Assembly: GCA_028876585.1 (NCBI GenBank)
Contig: JAGWRL010000331.1
Coordinates: 1-17,400 of the forward strand
Reading direction: 5' to 3'
From: Pseudomonadota bacterium
GTDB taxonomy: Bacteria > Pseudomonadota > Alphaproteobacteria > Rhizobiales > Beijerinckiaceae
DNA: 17,400 bases
Shown: piece after piece, positions 6,129 to 14,190 of the stretch
Numbering within the stretch: the first letter of the stretch is position 1
Layout of the letters: each line of letters starts with the position of its first letter
Made by a program: the position numbers and the translations under genes
The notes under the pieces: model-generated
What the model was told of the DNA's origin: nothing
Databases searched by the model: none
The model's input: only the letters and a program-made list of their open reading frames with translations

Positions 6129-9100
6129 ATGTCTGTCACTTCCTCGCTCCTCTACATCTTGGACACGCAGAACGATCCCACCATCGACTCATTCCTCGTC
6201 ACCAACGGCTCGACGGTGAGCTCGCCAAACGATCTGACTCCGGGAGGATCGACGATTGGCAGCAACTTCTTCGAAAGCCTGGTTGTCGATTCCGTCGACG
6301 CCGTCTATTTCGTCACCGTGCCAACCGGGGCGGGAGCCACGGCGAGCACCGCCGTGTACGAGGAGACCCTGGGGGCGCCGGCGAGTTTCGCCACGCCCAA
6401 ATTCACCTATCAGGACGGGCAAGGCGATTTCATCGCCTCGATGGCGCTCGACGCCCCTGACCACATCATGTATTTCACGGCGGGCGGCGGCGGGCTGTTC
6501 GAGGAGAACTTCGGCTCCAGCTTCGCCAATACGCCGACGCAGACCAACCTGGCCACCTTCGGCGTCGGCGTCTCGCAAATGGTGTTCGATCAGGCCGATC
6601 ACACCATCTACGCCCTGGGCGTGGCGACTTCGAACGTCGCCGCGACCACGGGCAACGGCGGCATCATCTTCACAGCGAATGGCGGCGTCAAGCAAACCAA
6701 CATCGTCACCAACGACATTCTCTACAAGGTTTCGGGCGTCACGAAAAACGCGACATCAGGCAGTTTAACCCAGACTGCCACGCCCTTCCCCTACGCGGCG
6801 GACGGCGTCACGAGCGCCGTCGCGCTCGACACCGCGACCGACACGCTCTACATCGCGACCAATAGCGTGCAAACAGGTGGCGTATTCGGCCTCTACGCCG
6901 AGGCGCTGAGCGGTCCCAATGCCGGACAACTCACCACGGTGTTTCAGGAGACCCAGGCGCACGGCGTGGTGGAGCCGTCGTATCTCACCGTCGATTCGGC
7001 GACCGGCCAATATTATTTCTCGTCGGCGACGGACGACGGGATCTATACGGGTTCGGTCAATTCCCACAATGCGCCGACGCTGCTGACGGCGACCTCCGCC
7101 CCGGTGAAGGGCCTGTTCATCGACAACGCGCCCAACGCGACCGGCGCGGCGGTCAACGCGATTGACGGCAACACTGGCAAGACCACCGGCACGGTGACGA
7201 CCGCCGACACGGTCAAGATCAACGTCACCTTCAGTCAGAACGTGTTTGTCTCCGGCACGCCGTCGCTGACGTTGAACGACGGCGGCGCGGCGACCTACTC
7301 CAGCGGCTCCGGCAGTTCGACGCTGACCTTTCTTTACACGCCCGCCGCTGGGCAAAATACGACGGGTCTGGCCTCGACCGGGGTCAGCGGCGGCTCGATT
7401 GCCGATAGCGCTGGCACTCCGGCCGTGCTGACCAGCGCAACGCAGACCTTCACGGGATTGAACGTCGAGACGACGGGGCCGAGTTTGAGCGTCACCGGCG
7501 TTACCGGCGACGTGATACAGGGCGCGGCGACGGCGACGACGCTGTTGCAGACGGACTCCATTTCCGACGCCTTCGGCCCCGGCTCGATCCACAGCGCCAC
7601 CATCACGATCGCCAACGCTCAATTTGGCGATTCGTTGTCGATTCCCGGCGTTTCCAGCGGCACGCTCGACGGCGGCAAGGTCAGCGTCTCGGGCCTTGGC
7701 ACCTCGACGCTGACCCTCACCGGCGACGACACCGTGGCCGAATATCAGACATTGCTGAACAGCGTCACCTATCAGGACCTGGGCGTGGACATGACGACCG
7801 TTGGCCACCCGACGCGCACCGTTGATTGGACGGTGGACGACGGCGTGCTCCCCTCCAACCTCGCGACCACGAGCGTGACGATCGAACGCATGCCCAGCGT
7901 TCAGGCCGGCGCGACCGCCACTTTCATCAGCGCCGGTCCCCCGGCGACGCTCGACCCGAGCTTGACCGTGACCGATCTCGACAACTCGATCGTCTCCGCG
8001 ATCGTCAGGATCGCGAGCGGGTTCGTTTCGGGCGATACGCTCAATTTCACCAATTCGGGAACGATCACGGGCACGCAGGTGGGCGACGAATTGATCCTGA
8101 GCGGCGCGGCCACAGCGGCCGATTATCAGGCGGCGTTGGACTCCGTCTCCTACAGCTTCACCCCGGCCAACGGCGATCCCACCGTGCATGGGACGGATAC
8201 GACGCGCACGATCGCCTGGGGCGTCTACGACGGCCTGCTAAATTCGAACTTCGCTACCAGCACCCTGGACCTTACCCCCTGCTATGTGACGGGGACATTG
8301 ATCCTGACCGAACACGGCGAGAAGACGGTGGAGTCGCTGGTGATCGGCGATGTCGTACTCACCGCGGGGGGCGCGCGGCGGCCGATCAAATGGATCGGCA
8401 CGCGCGGCTATTCCGCCCGCTTCGCCCGCAACAACGCCGACGCGCATCCCGTCTGTTTTAAGGCGGGATCGCTGGCCGACAACGTCCCGACCCGCGATCT
8501 CTGGGTCTCGCCGCAACACGCGATGTATCTCGACGGCTGGTTGATCCCGGCCAACCGGCTGGTCAACGGCGTGACGGTGTCGCAGCCGCTGCCGCGCGAC
8601 GACGTGCGCTATTTCCACGTCGAGCTCGAAACCCACGATATTCTGATCGCCAATAGCGCGGCCTCGGAAAGCTTCCTCGACGACGACAGCCGCGGGATGT
8701 TCCACAACGCCGCGAGCTACGAAGCGCTCTACGCGCACGAGCGCGCGCGCCCGTCTGCCTATTGCGCGCCGCGCGTCGAGAGCGGCGAGGCATTGGAGCA
8801 AGTCCGCCGGCGCCTCGCCGCGCGCGCGGGTTTGTCGGTCGCGCGGGAAATCGAACTGGGCGCGCTGGGCGGCGAAATCGAGCGACTTGACGCGCATGGC
8901 GTCGAGGGCTGGGCGCGCAGCGCCGCATTCCCTAGCGCCCCGGTATGCCTGGAAGCGCGCCTCGACGGCGAGAGTCTCGGCTACGCCTACGCGCAAGCGC
9001 GCCGCCCCGACGGGCATCACGGCTTCGCGCTGCGCTTTGCGCGGTCGCTCGATCCCAACCAGGTCGCGCGGGTCGAGATCGTGCGCGCGCTCGACGGCGC

Positions 9101-9134
9101 GCCTCTGCGCGCGAAGGGTCTGCAAGCCGCCTGA
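6129..9134 (+). CDS. Multidomain secreted-type protein with Hint autoprocessing domain
   Basis: 1001 residues in distinct parts. Residues ~1-330 are repetitive beta structure with propeller-like motifs (ALDTATDTLYIAT, TVDSATGQYYFSS). Residues ~334-450 are a bacterial Ig-like unit (KINVTFSQNVFVSGTPSLTL ... FLYTPAAGQNT). Residues ~455-714 hold two cadherin-like repeats sharing Y-Q-x-x-L-x-S-V-x-Y and a W-x-V/Y-D-G-x-L-x-S-N motif. Residues 718-~850 are a Hint_2 domain: nucleophile Cys718 (CYVTGTLILTEHG), SPQH with His797, and the late block YFHVELETH at 828-836. A final module at about 914-1001 carries GWA (927-929) and RPD (959-961). There is no Sec signal; this protein class is usually exported by other routes such as type I, which is inference. 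Hint domains cleave before the Cys, which would free the N-terminal beta region. The next gene starts 3 nt after the stop, in the same frame. Confidence 0.9.
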   Translation: MSVTSSLLYILDTQNDPTIDSFLVTNGSTVSSPNDLTPGGSTIGSNFFESLVVDSVDAVYFVTVPTGAGATASTAVYEETLGAPASFATPKFTYQDGQGDFIASMALDAPDHIMYFTAGGGGLFEENFGSSFANTPTQTNLATFGVGVSQMVFDQADHTIYALGVATSNVAATTGNGGIIFTANGGVKQTNIVTNDILYKVSGVTKNATSGSLTQTATPFPYAADGVTSAVALDTATDTLYIATNSVQTGGVFGLYAEALSGPNAGQLTTVFQETQAHGVVEPSYLTVDSATGQYYFSSATDDGIYTGSVNSHNAPTLLTATSAPVKGLFIDNAPNATGAAVNAIDGNTGKTTGTVTTADTVKINVTFSQNVFVSGTPSLTLNDGGAATYSSGSGSSTLTFLYTPAAGQNTTGLASTGVSGGSIADSAGTPAVLTSATQTFTGLNVETTGPSLSVTGVTGDVIQGAATATTLLQTDSISDAFGPGSIHSATITIANAQFGDSLSIPGVSSGTLDGGKVSVSGLGTSTLTLTGDDTVAEYQTLLNSVTYQDLGVDMTTVGHPTRTVDWTVDDGVLPSNLATTSVTIERMPSVQAGATATFISAGPPATLDPSLTVTDLDNSIVSAIVRIASGFVSGDTLNFTNSGTITGTQVGDELILSGAATAADYQAALDSVSYSFTPANGDPTVHGTDTTRTIAWGVYDGLLNSNFATSTLDLTPCYVTGTLILTEHGEKTVESLVIGDVVLTAGGARRPIKWIGTRGYSARFARNNADAHPVCFKAGSLADNVPTRDLWVSPQHAMYLDGWLIPANRLVNGVTVSQPLPRDDVRYFHVELETHDILIANSAASESFLDDDSRGMFHNAASYEALYAHERARPSAYCAPRVESGEALEQVRRRLAARAGLSVAREIELGALGGEIERLDAHGVEGWARSAAFPSAPVCLEARLDGESLGYAYAQARRPDGHHGFALRFARSLDPNQVARVEIVRALDGAPLRAKGLQAA

Positions 9135-9437
9135 GCCATGGGGCTGATTGGTCACGTTGACGAAGCGACGCGCAGCCGGGTGTCGGGCTGGGCGTTCGAC
9201 CCCGATCGCGCCGATCTTCCCGTCCATCTCGTCGTGCTGGCGAACGGGGAAGTGGCGGCGCGCGGCGTCGCCGACTCGCCGAGGCCCGACGTCAGCCGCC
9301 ATCTGCAGCGGAACGGCGACTTCGGCTACGAATTCCGCCTGCGTGAGCCGCTGCCGGCGCGCGAACGGATCGTCGTGGAGGTTCGGCGCGAGGAAGACGG
9401 CGCGGCGCTGCCCAACTCTCCATTCGTGATCGAGCCG
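8872..9437 (+). other. Duplicated GWA module spanning two adjacent genes
   Basis: The last ~88 residues of the Hint protein and the first ~100 of the glycosyltransferase share one pattern: a G-x-V/L-D entry, V-x-GWA, P-V-x-L, a Gly-centred turn, A-x-x-R-P-D, H-G-F or F-G-Y, a F-x-L/F-R strand, then I-V-x-x-V/A-x-D-G-A-x-L. The second copy has about six more residues after RPD. I know this module from N-termini of alphaproteobacterial glycosyltransferases, without a settled function; a small beta-sandwich is likely. Confidence 0.6.
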
Positions 9438-10778
9438 AGCGTCGGCTTCGACGCGGACACGCAAGCGGAATGGCGCTCGACGCTGGCGGCGGCGCAATCG
9501 GACTCGGATTACGAATCCAGAATCGCCTTTCTCGCCGACGCGCTTGAAGCGACTCGCGCGAGCTACCTCAAACGGCGCGGCGGCGTCGAGGCGCGCGAGC
9601 GAGAGATATTTGACCGATGGGCCGGCCAGGCGTTGACGCCCGAACCGCGGCAACCGCGCGTCCTCTTTATCGACGAGCGCACGCCCGATCCGACACGGGA
9701 CGCCGGCTCAGTCGCCATCCTCTCGCATATGGCGGCGCTGCAACGCTTGGGCTTTGCGGTCAGCTTCGTCTCGGTTGGTCTCGAGCCCGATGTCGGCCCG
9801 TTGGCGGCGATCGGCGTCGCCTGTTACGAAAGGCCATTCGTCGCCTCGGTCGAGAATTTGTTGGAGCGACAGCGCGATTGCTACTCCGCGATCTATCTTC
9901 ATCGCATGTCGGTCGCGTCGCGATACCTTGAACTGGCGCGCTTCCACCAACCGGGCGCCCGCATCGTCTACAGCGTCGCCGACCTGCACCACGTCCGCCT
10001 CGCAAGACAAGCCGCCGCCGAGCAACGCGAGGAATTGCGCGCGCCAGCCGAACGCGCGCGCTTGCGCGAACTCACGGCGGCGTGGGCGGCGGATGCGGTC
10101 GTCACCCATTCGCCCGCCGAAGCGAAGATTTTGCAACGGCACATGCTGCCCGCGAAAATCTTCGTTGTTCCCTGGGCGGTCGAGCCGCATCCGGTGCAAA
10201 CGCCATTCGCCGATCGCTTCGGCGTCGCTTTCATCGCCGGCTTCGGCCACTCGCCCAACGTCGACGCGGCTTATGAGTTGGTTGACGCGATCATGCCGGA
10301 AATCTGGAAGAGCCATCCACAGATCAAATGCCTGCTGGTCGGCGCCGATATGCCGAAGTCGCTGCGCGCTCTCGCCAGCGACCGCGTCGAGGTCATCGGC
10401 GCGGTCGCCGACCTGGCGGAAGTGTTCGAGCGCGTGCGCGTGACCATCGCGCCGCTGGCGTTCGGCGCTGGCCTGAAAGGCAAGGTGCTCGACAGCCTCG
10501 CGGCGGGCGTCCCCTGCGTCTGCGCGCCGGTCGCGGCGGAAGGGTTCGATTTCGGTCCAACCTTGTCTGAACTCGTCGGCGCCGATGCGGCCGAATTGGC
10601 GCGCGGCGTCGTGTCAATGCACGAAGATGTGCAGGCCAACCGCGCCGCCGCCGACGCCGGACTGACGTACGTGCGGACGGTCGCCTGCGAAGCCCAGATC
10701 GATCATGCCCTGCGGCACGCGTTTAAGCTGCACGGCGCGATCAGCTCCGCAAACGGCGACGCCGAAAACTCGAGATAG
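9138..10778 (+). CDS. GT4-like glycosyltransferase with N-terminal GWA module
   Basis: 546 residues. Residues ~1-100 repeat the module found at the end of the preceding protein: GHVDEATRSRVSGWAFDP (GWA 17-19), a PVHLVVLANGE strand and RPD at 49-51. A helical linker follows. From about residue 170 comes a GT-B fold: the first Rossmann half starts with RVLFIDE and runs through SVADLHHVRLAR, and the C-terminal half has FIAGFGHSPNVDAA, a CLLVGAD strand and APLAFGAGLKGKVLDSLAAGVPCVCAPVAAEG. That last block matches the nucleotide-sugar-binding core of GT4-type enzymes. It should move a sugar from an NDP donor to a surface glycan or protein. The acceptor is unknown. The ATG at 9138 has no good ribosome site, so translation probably depends on reinitiation or readthrough from the Hint gene. 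It is cytoplasmic by appearance. Confidence 0.9.
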   Translation: MGLIGHVDEATRSRVSGWAFDPDRADLPVHLVVLANGEVAARGVADSPRPDVSRHLQRNGDFGYEFRLREPLPARERIVVEVRREEDGAALPNSPFVIEPSVGFDADTQAEWRSTLAAAQSDSDYESRIAFLADALEATRASYLKRRGGVEAREREIFDRWAGQALTPEPRQPRVLFIDERTPDPTRDAGSVAILSHMAALQRLGFAVSFVSVGLEPDVGPLAAIGVACYERPFVASVENLLERQRDCYSAIYLHRMSVASRYLELARFHQPGARIVYSVADLHHVRLARQAAAEQREELRAPAERARLRELTAAWAADAVVTHSPAEAKILQRHMLPAKIFVVPWAVEPHPVQTPFADRFGVAFIAGFGHSPNVDAAYELVDAIMPEIWKSHPQIKCLLVGADMPKSLRALASDRVEVIGAVADLAEVFERVRVTIAPLAFGAGLKGKVLDSLAAGVPCVCAPVAAEGFDFGPTLSELVGADAAELARGVVSMHEDVQANRAAADAGLTYVRTVACEAQIDHALRHAFKLHGAISSANGDAENSR

Positions 10779-10857
10779 TGAGCCTTTCAAATATGCCACG
10801 GCGCGAGAACGCCGAATTCCGCGTCGCGGCGACATCATCGAGTTTCATTTGCCGTTC

Positions 10858-10869
10858 CGGGTCGACCCG
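10858..10869. repeat. 12-bp perfect palindrome upstream of the TPR-glycosyltransferase
   Basis: CGGGTCGACCCG is a perfect palindrome in the 183-nt gap between the two glycosyltransferase genes, 93 nt before the TTG start. It could be an operator. A palindrome of this G+C-rich composition is not rare in such a genome, so this is weak. Nothing else in the gap is clear; TTGCGT and TAATGC spaced by 17 nt near 10910-10937 could be a poor promoter. Confidence 0.25.
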
Positions 10870-10948
10870 CCAATCTGTTAGTTGCGGACTGCGCCGGCTA
10901 GAAAACGATTGCGTTTCGTCTAAGCTCAACCTAATGCGACCGCGTTTC

Positions 10949-10953
10949 AGGGG
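10949..10953 (+). promoter_or_regulatory. Ribosome binding site supporting a TTG start
   Basis: AGGGG lies 8 nt before TTG 10962. The next in-frame ATG is near 11190, inside the TPR array, so this site decides the start. Confidence 0.6.
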
Positions 10954-10961
10954 CTTAATAT

Positions 10962-13952
10962 TTGCTGGCCGAGCCGAAGACCTTTGACTCCGAGCGCACC
11001 TTGGCGTTTGCCGCACGCCGTCTTGGCCAACGCGCCGCCGCGCTCGAACATTTTCGCACCGCCGACGCCATTCGCCCTGGCGTCCCCTGGAACCTCGCCG
11101 ACGTCGCCACGGAGTTGCGCGAACTCGGGCGGCTCGACGAGGCTGAAGAGGTCGCGCGCGCGATCATCGAGAAAAGCCCAGAATCGCCGATGGGCTGGCG
11201 GGCGCTGGGCGAATTGATGCGCCAGCGCGGCCAGCGGGCAGAAGCGCTGCAACATTTCCAGGCCGTCAGCGTCCGCGCGCCCGACGACCTCTGGGCGAGG
11301 GCCGGCATCGCCGTGGAGTTGCGCGCACTCGGGCGGCTCGACGAGGCCGAAGAGGTCGCACACGCGATCACCGAAAAAAACCCGGAATCGTTGATAGGTT
11401 GGCGGGCGCTGGGCGAATTGATGCGCCAGCGCGGCCGGCGGGCCGAGGCGCTGCAGCATTTCCAGGCCGCCAGCGCCCGCGCGCCCGACGACGTCTGGGG
11501 ACAGGCCGACGTCGCTGGGGAGTTGCGCGAACTCGGGCGGTTCGACGAGGCCGAGCAGGTCGCGCGCGCGATCATCGCGAAAAACCCGGGATCGTCCATG
11601 GGCTGGCGGGCGCTAGGCGCGGTCGCGCGGTCGCGCGGCGACAGGCGGCAAGCGCTCGAATTTCTGTACTCAGCTGTAGCGCTAGAGCCTGACAATTTGT
11701 GGCTCAAAGTCGAAATAACCGTTGAATTTCGTGAATTGAAGCAATTTGAGGAGGCCGAAGCCTATGCGCAGCGGCTCACCGAGCGACAACCGGGCTCGGC
11801 GATCGCGTGGACGACGCTTGCGAATTGTTCCCGCCACACCCGACCGGCAGGCGAAGTTCTCGCGTTGTTCGAGCAAGCGGTCGAGCGCGAGCCCGCAAGC
11901 CTTTTTGCGCGAGAGGCGCTTGGCAACGAATATGCCGCCAGGTGGCGGCTTGATGACGCGGAGCGTCAATATGACGAAATGCTGGCCACGGACCGGCGAA
12001 ACCTCGCCGCTCTAATCGGCAAGGCGCAAGTCGCGAGGCGACGCGGCGACCACGAAAAAAGCCTTGAAATATTAGCGACCACGGCGAGATCTGAGCCAGA
12101 CAGCGAGCGGGTCAGCATCGAATATGCGCGCGACCTCGTCGAGGCTGGCCGCCACGAAGACGCCGAGCTAATGCTCGGCGCGCTGATCGAACGCAATCCG
12201 AATCAGCCCTGGACGCTGCTGTTTTTAGGCCACACTGCGCGCGCGCTAGGCGACGGCGAGAAAGCTCGCCGTTTTTTCGAGGCCGCCGTCGCATTCAGCG
12301 CGACGAGTGACCAAGCGCGCGTGGAAGTCGCCGTCGAGGAGTACAGGGCTGGACGGAGCGGGGACGCTCGCCTCCGGCTGGAAGAGATTCTCGCCCGCCG
12401 GCCGGATTTCGTTCATGCGATCGAGGCGATGAGCCATGTCGCACAAGGCTCGCACGATATCGAGACCGCCTACGAAATGCGCCGCGCCGCACTCGTGCTC
12501 GACGGTTCTCAGCTGGGACGCCGAATGGGCCTCGCCTGGCTGGAAGCCGCGATGGGGCAGACAGAGGCGGCGAATCGCATCGCTTCGGATTGCGAGGCCT
12601 GGTTCGGCGCGCTTCCCGAGATCTCGTTGGCGCGCGCCCATTTCCAGAGGATCGCCGGCGATCACGCGAGGGAGTTCGAGTTGCTGACCGAGGCTCGGAT
12701 TGCCTTTCCCACACATTTCGACATTTGGTTCCATCTCACAAAGGCTATGATTGCCGGGGGCCGGTTCGAGGACGCGTTGCGCGCCGTTGAGGCGCCGCCG
12801 AATTGCACTGTGCGTGAGCGTTCCCGGGTGCAGTTCTTGCGCGGCGAGATCGCCGCGGCGCAATGGCGGCTCGAAGAAGCGAATGCGCATTACGCCTCAG
12901 CGCTGGCTAATTCTCCCGCCGAGAGCTGGTTCCATTTCGGCGTCGCACGCAATGCGCTCGCCCGCGTCGACATGGAAGTTGTCGAGAAAAGTCTGATCGC
13001 GATGACCCGCGCCGACCCGGCCCATCGTGCGCGACACAACGGCGGTTGCAAGCCGATGCAGACGCATGTCGGCCAAATCCTCGACGAATATCGAGTTGAC
13101 GGGGACTCGCTCGCGCGATTGCGCGCCGCCAATGCTTCGCGCTACCCCATCGCCGCGCTGCAAGCCCTGGTGCGTGAGCGGCCGGATTACACCCCCGCCG
13201 CGATTGGTCTACTCATTCAATTACGCCGCAAGGGATTGTTCGATCGCCCGGCGCCGCGCCACGCCACGGAACTCATGATCCCGCGCAAGATCAGTCAATA
13301 TTGGGACGAGCGGATACCGCCTGATATCGAACGTCTATGTGAAGAGTGGCGAACGAAGAACCCCAATTTCGTCTATCGGCGGTTCTCCAACGCCGAGGCT
13401 CGACGCTTTCTGGATGAACACGGGCCACCCGGCGCGCGGCGCGCCTTCGATTTTGCGGTCGAGCCCGCGATGAAGGCGGACTTGTTTCGCTTGGCTCTGC
13501 TTGTCCACGAGGGTGGATTTTATGCCGACGCCGATGACAGGTGTCTAAAGGCTCTCGATGAGGTTGCCGCCCCCGGTTGTGAGCTCCTCATATACCAAGA
13601 GGATTTCGGCACGGCGGCGAACAACTTCATCGGCGCGATTCCGCAGCATCCGGTACTTGCACTCGCGCTTGCCGACGCCATCGAAGCGATCAACCGCGGT
13701 GATCGTGACTTACTGTGGCTGGCGACGGGACCGGGACTTATAACGCGCAGTCTCGCCAGACATCTCGCTGAAGGGAAAGGCGCGCTCGAACGTATTCGTG
13801 TGCTGGATCGGCATGAACTTCATCTGGCGATCGCGGTGCATTGCGCCGCCAGTTACAAACATAGTGGACAACATTGGCTGCAAACGACCTTTGGCAAAAC
13901 ACGCGGGACGCCAAAACGCAATGGCGAAACCTCTGTTGCCCAGATAAATTGA
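10962..13952 (+). CDS. TPR-repeat protein fused to DXD glycosyltransferase
   Basis: 996 residues. Residues ~5-760 are a long TPR superhelix, regular at first (ELRELGRLDEAEEVARAIIEK) and degenerate later. Residues ~772-985 are a glycosyltransferase of the DXD sugar-binding type (Gly_transf_sug, OCH1-like GT32 group). It begins MIPRKISQYW, continues with FVYRRFSNAEARRFL and FAVEPAMKADLFRLALLVHEGGFYADADDRC, and has the metal-binding D-A-D at 856-858, followed by LIYQED, NNFIGAIPQHP and TGPG blocks. All usual motifs are present, so the enzyme is probably active; donor and acceptor are unknown. Start: TTG at 10962 with AGGGG 8 nt upstream; no upstream ATG is in frame. Residues 51-220 are encoded by a 204-bp tandem DNA repeat. 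The TPR array suggests binding of a protein acceptor or partner. It is cytoplasmic, with no membrane span. Confidence 0.9.
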   Translation: MLAEPKTFDSERTLAFAARRLGQRAAALEHFRTADAIRPGVPWNLADVATELRELGRLDEAEEVARAIIEKSPESPMGWRALGELMRQRGQRAEALQHFQAVSVRAPDDLWARAGIAVELRALGRLDEAEEVAHAITEKNPESLIGWRALGELMRQRGRRAEALQHFQAASARAPDDVWGQADVAGELRELGRFDEAEQVARAIIAKNPGSSMGWRALGAVARSRGDRRQALEFLYSAVALEPDNLWLKVEITVEFRELKQFEEAEAYAQRLTERQPGSAIAWTTLANCSRHTRPAGEVLALFEQAVEREPASLFAREALGNEYAARWRLDDAERQYDEMLATDRRNLAALIGKAQVARRRGDHEKSLEILATTARSEPDSERVSIEYARDLVEAGRHEDAELMLGALIERNPNQPWTLLFLGHTARALGDGEKARRFFEAAVAFSATSDQARVEVAVEEYRAGRSGDARLRLEEILARRPDFVHAIEAMSHVAQGSHDIETAYEMRRAALVLDGSQLGRRMGLAWLEAAMGQTEAANRIASDCEAWFGALPEISLARAHFQRIAGDHAREFELLTEARIAFPTHFDIWFHLTKAMIAGGRFEDALRAVEAPPNCTVRERSRVQFLRGEIAAAQWRLEEANAHYASALANSPAESWFHFGVARNALARVDMEVVEKSLIAMTRADPAHRARHNGGCKPMQTHVGQILDEYRVDGDSLARLRAANASRYPIAALQALVRERPDYTPAAIGLLIQLRRKGLFDRPAPRHATELMIPRKISQYWDERIPPDIERLCEEWRTKNPNFVYRRFSNAEARRFLDEHGPPGARRAFDFAVEPAMKADLFRLALLVHEGGFYADADDRCLKALDEVAAPGCELLIYQEDFGTAANNFIGAIPQHPVLALALADAIEAINRGDRDLLWLATGPGLITRSLARHLAEGKGALERIRVLDRHELHLAIAVHCAASYKHSGQHWLQTTFGKTRGTPKRNGETSVAQIN
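11112..11622 (+). repeat. 204-bp tandem repeat encoding pairs of TPRs
   Basis: Copies start at 11112, 11316 and 11520 with an exact 204-nt period; the first two are full and the third fades after about 100 nt. Each copy opens with nearly the same 20 bases (GAGTTGCGCGAACTCGGGCG; one base differs in copy 2), and long runs around GGCGGGCGCTGGGCGAATTG in copies 1 and 2 are identical. A more diverged half-copy precedes 11112. Each unit is 68 residues, or two 34-residue TPRs, so copy-number change keeps the frame. Confidence 0.9.
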
Positions 13953-13965
13953 GCCGAGTCTGGTT

Positions 13966-13995
13966 TTTGTTCTTGAGCGAAGCCTTAAGAACAAA
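13966..13995. repeat. Stem-loop after the TPR-glycosyltransferase gene
   Basis: TTTGTTCTT and AAGAACAAA form a 9-bp perfect stem around a 12-nt loop, starting 14 nt past the TGA at 13950. The stem is A+T-rich with no following U-tract, so it is not a standard intrinsic terminator, but its position suggests a transcript end or RNA-processing site. The rest of the 238-nt gap is AT-richer than its surroundings. Confidence 0.35.
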
Positions 13996-14024
13996 TCATC
14001 TGTCGATGATCATTTTATGCGGGA

Positions 14025-14030
14025 TATACT
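14025..14030 (+). promoter_or_regulatory. Candidate -10 box upstream of the epimerase gene
   Basis: TATACT is one mismatch from TATAAT and lies in an AT-rich stretch, about 160 nt before the ATG. No convincing -35 box is found 16-18 nt upstream. It would give the epimerase its own transcript, separate from the preceding glycosyltransferase. Confidence 0.25.
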
Positions 14031-14190
14031 TGTGAACGCATAGATGGAAGGTGGGCGCTGGATTGTCACAACTCCGCACGTCTGCGGCGGCGCGGCGCCT
14101 CTTCAGCCGACAATTTCCACTTGCCTATCTAAGTCAAATCGGTCAACATCAAAGGATACGCGTCTAACCCTTTGAAATTGCAGGAACGAA

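Noticed and set aside
6007..6219. 70-codon frame with a short hydrophobic stretch before the Hint gene
   Set aside because: Its second half lies in the wrong frame of the Hint gene, and the strong GGAGG site serves the ATG at 6129 instead.
6765..8189. Long minus-strand open frame (474 codons) under the Hint gene
   Set aside because: The translation is Arg/Gly-rich with no domain logic. It is the usual antisense shadow of a G+C-rich gene whose plus-strand product has clear domains.
8238..9653. Minus-strand open frame of 471 codons across the Hint/glycosyltransferase junction
   Set aside because: It is an antisense shadow with composition typical of reversed coding sequence. Its openness across the junction only reflects that both plus-strand genes share one frame.
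10778..10987. 69-codon plus-strand frame starting GTG right after the glycosyltransferase stop
   Set aside because: It overlaps the next gene's start, has no ribosome site of its own and no recognisable composition; the gap is better read as regulatory.
11112..11622. CRISPR-like array
   Set aside because: The period is 204 nt, the repeats are coding and in frame with the TPR structure, and there are no short spacers.
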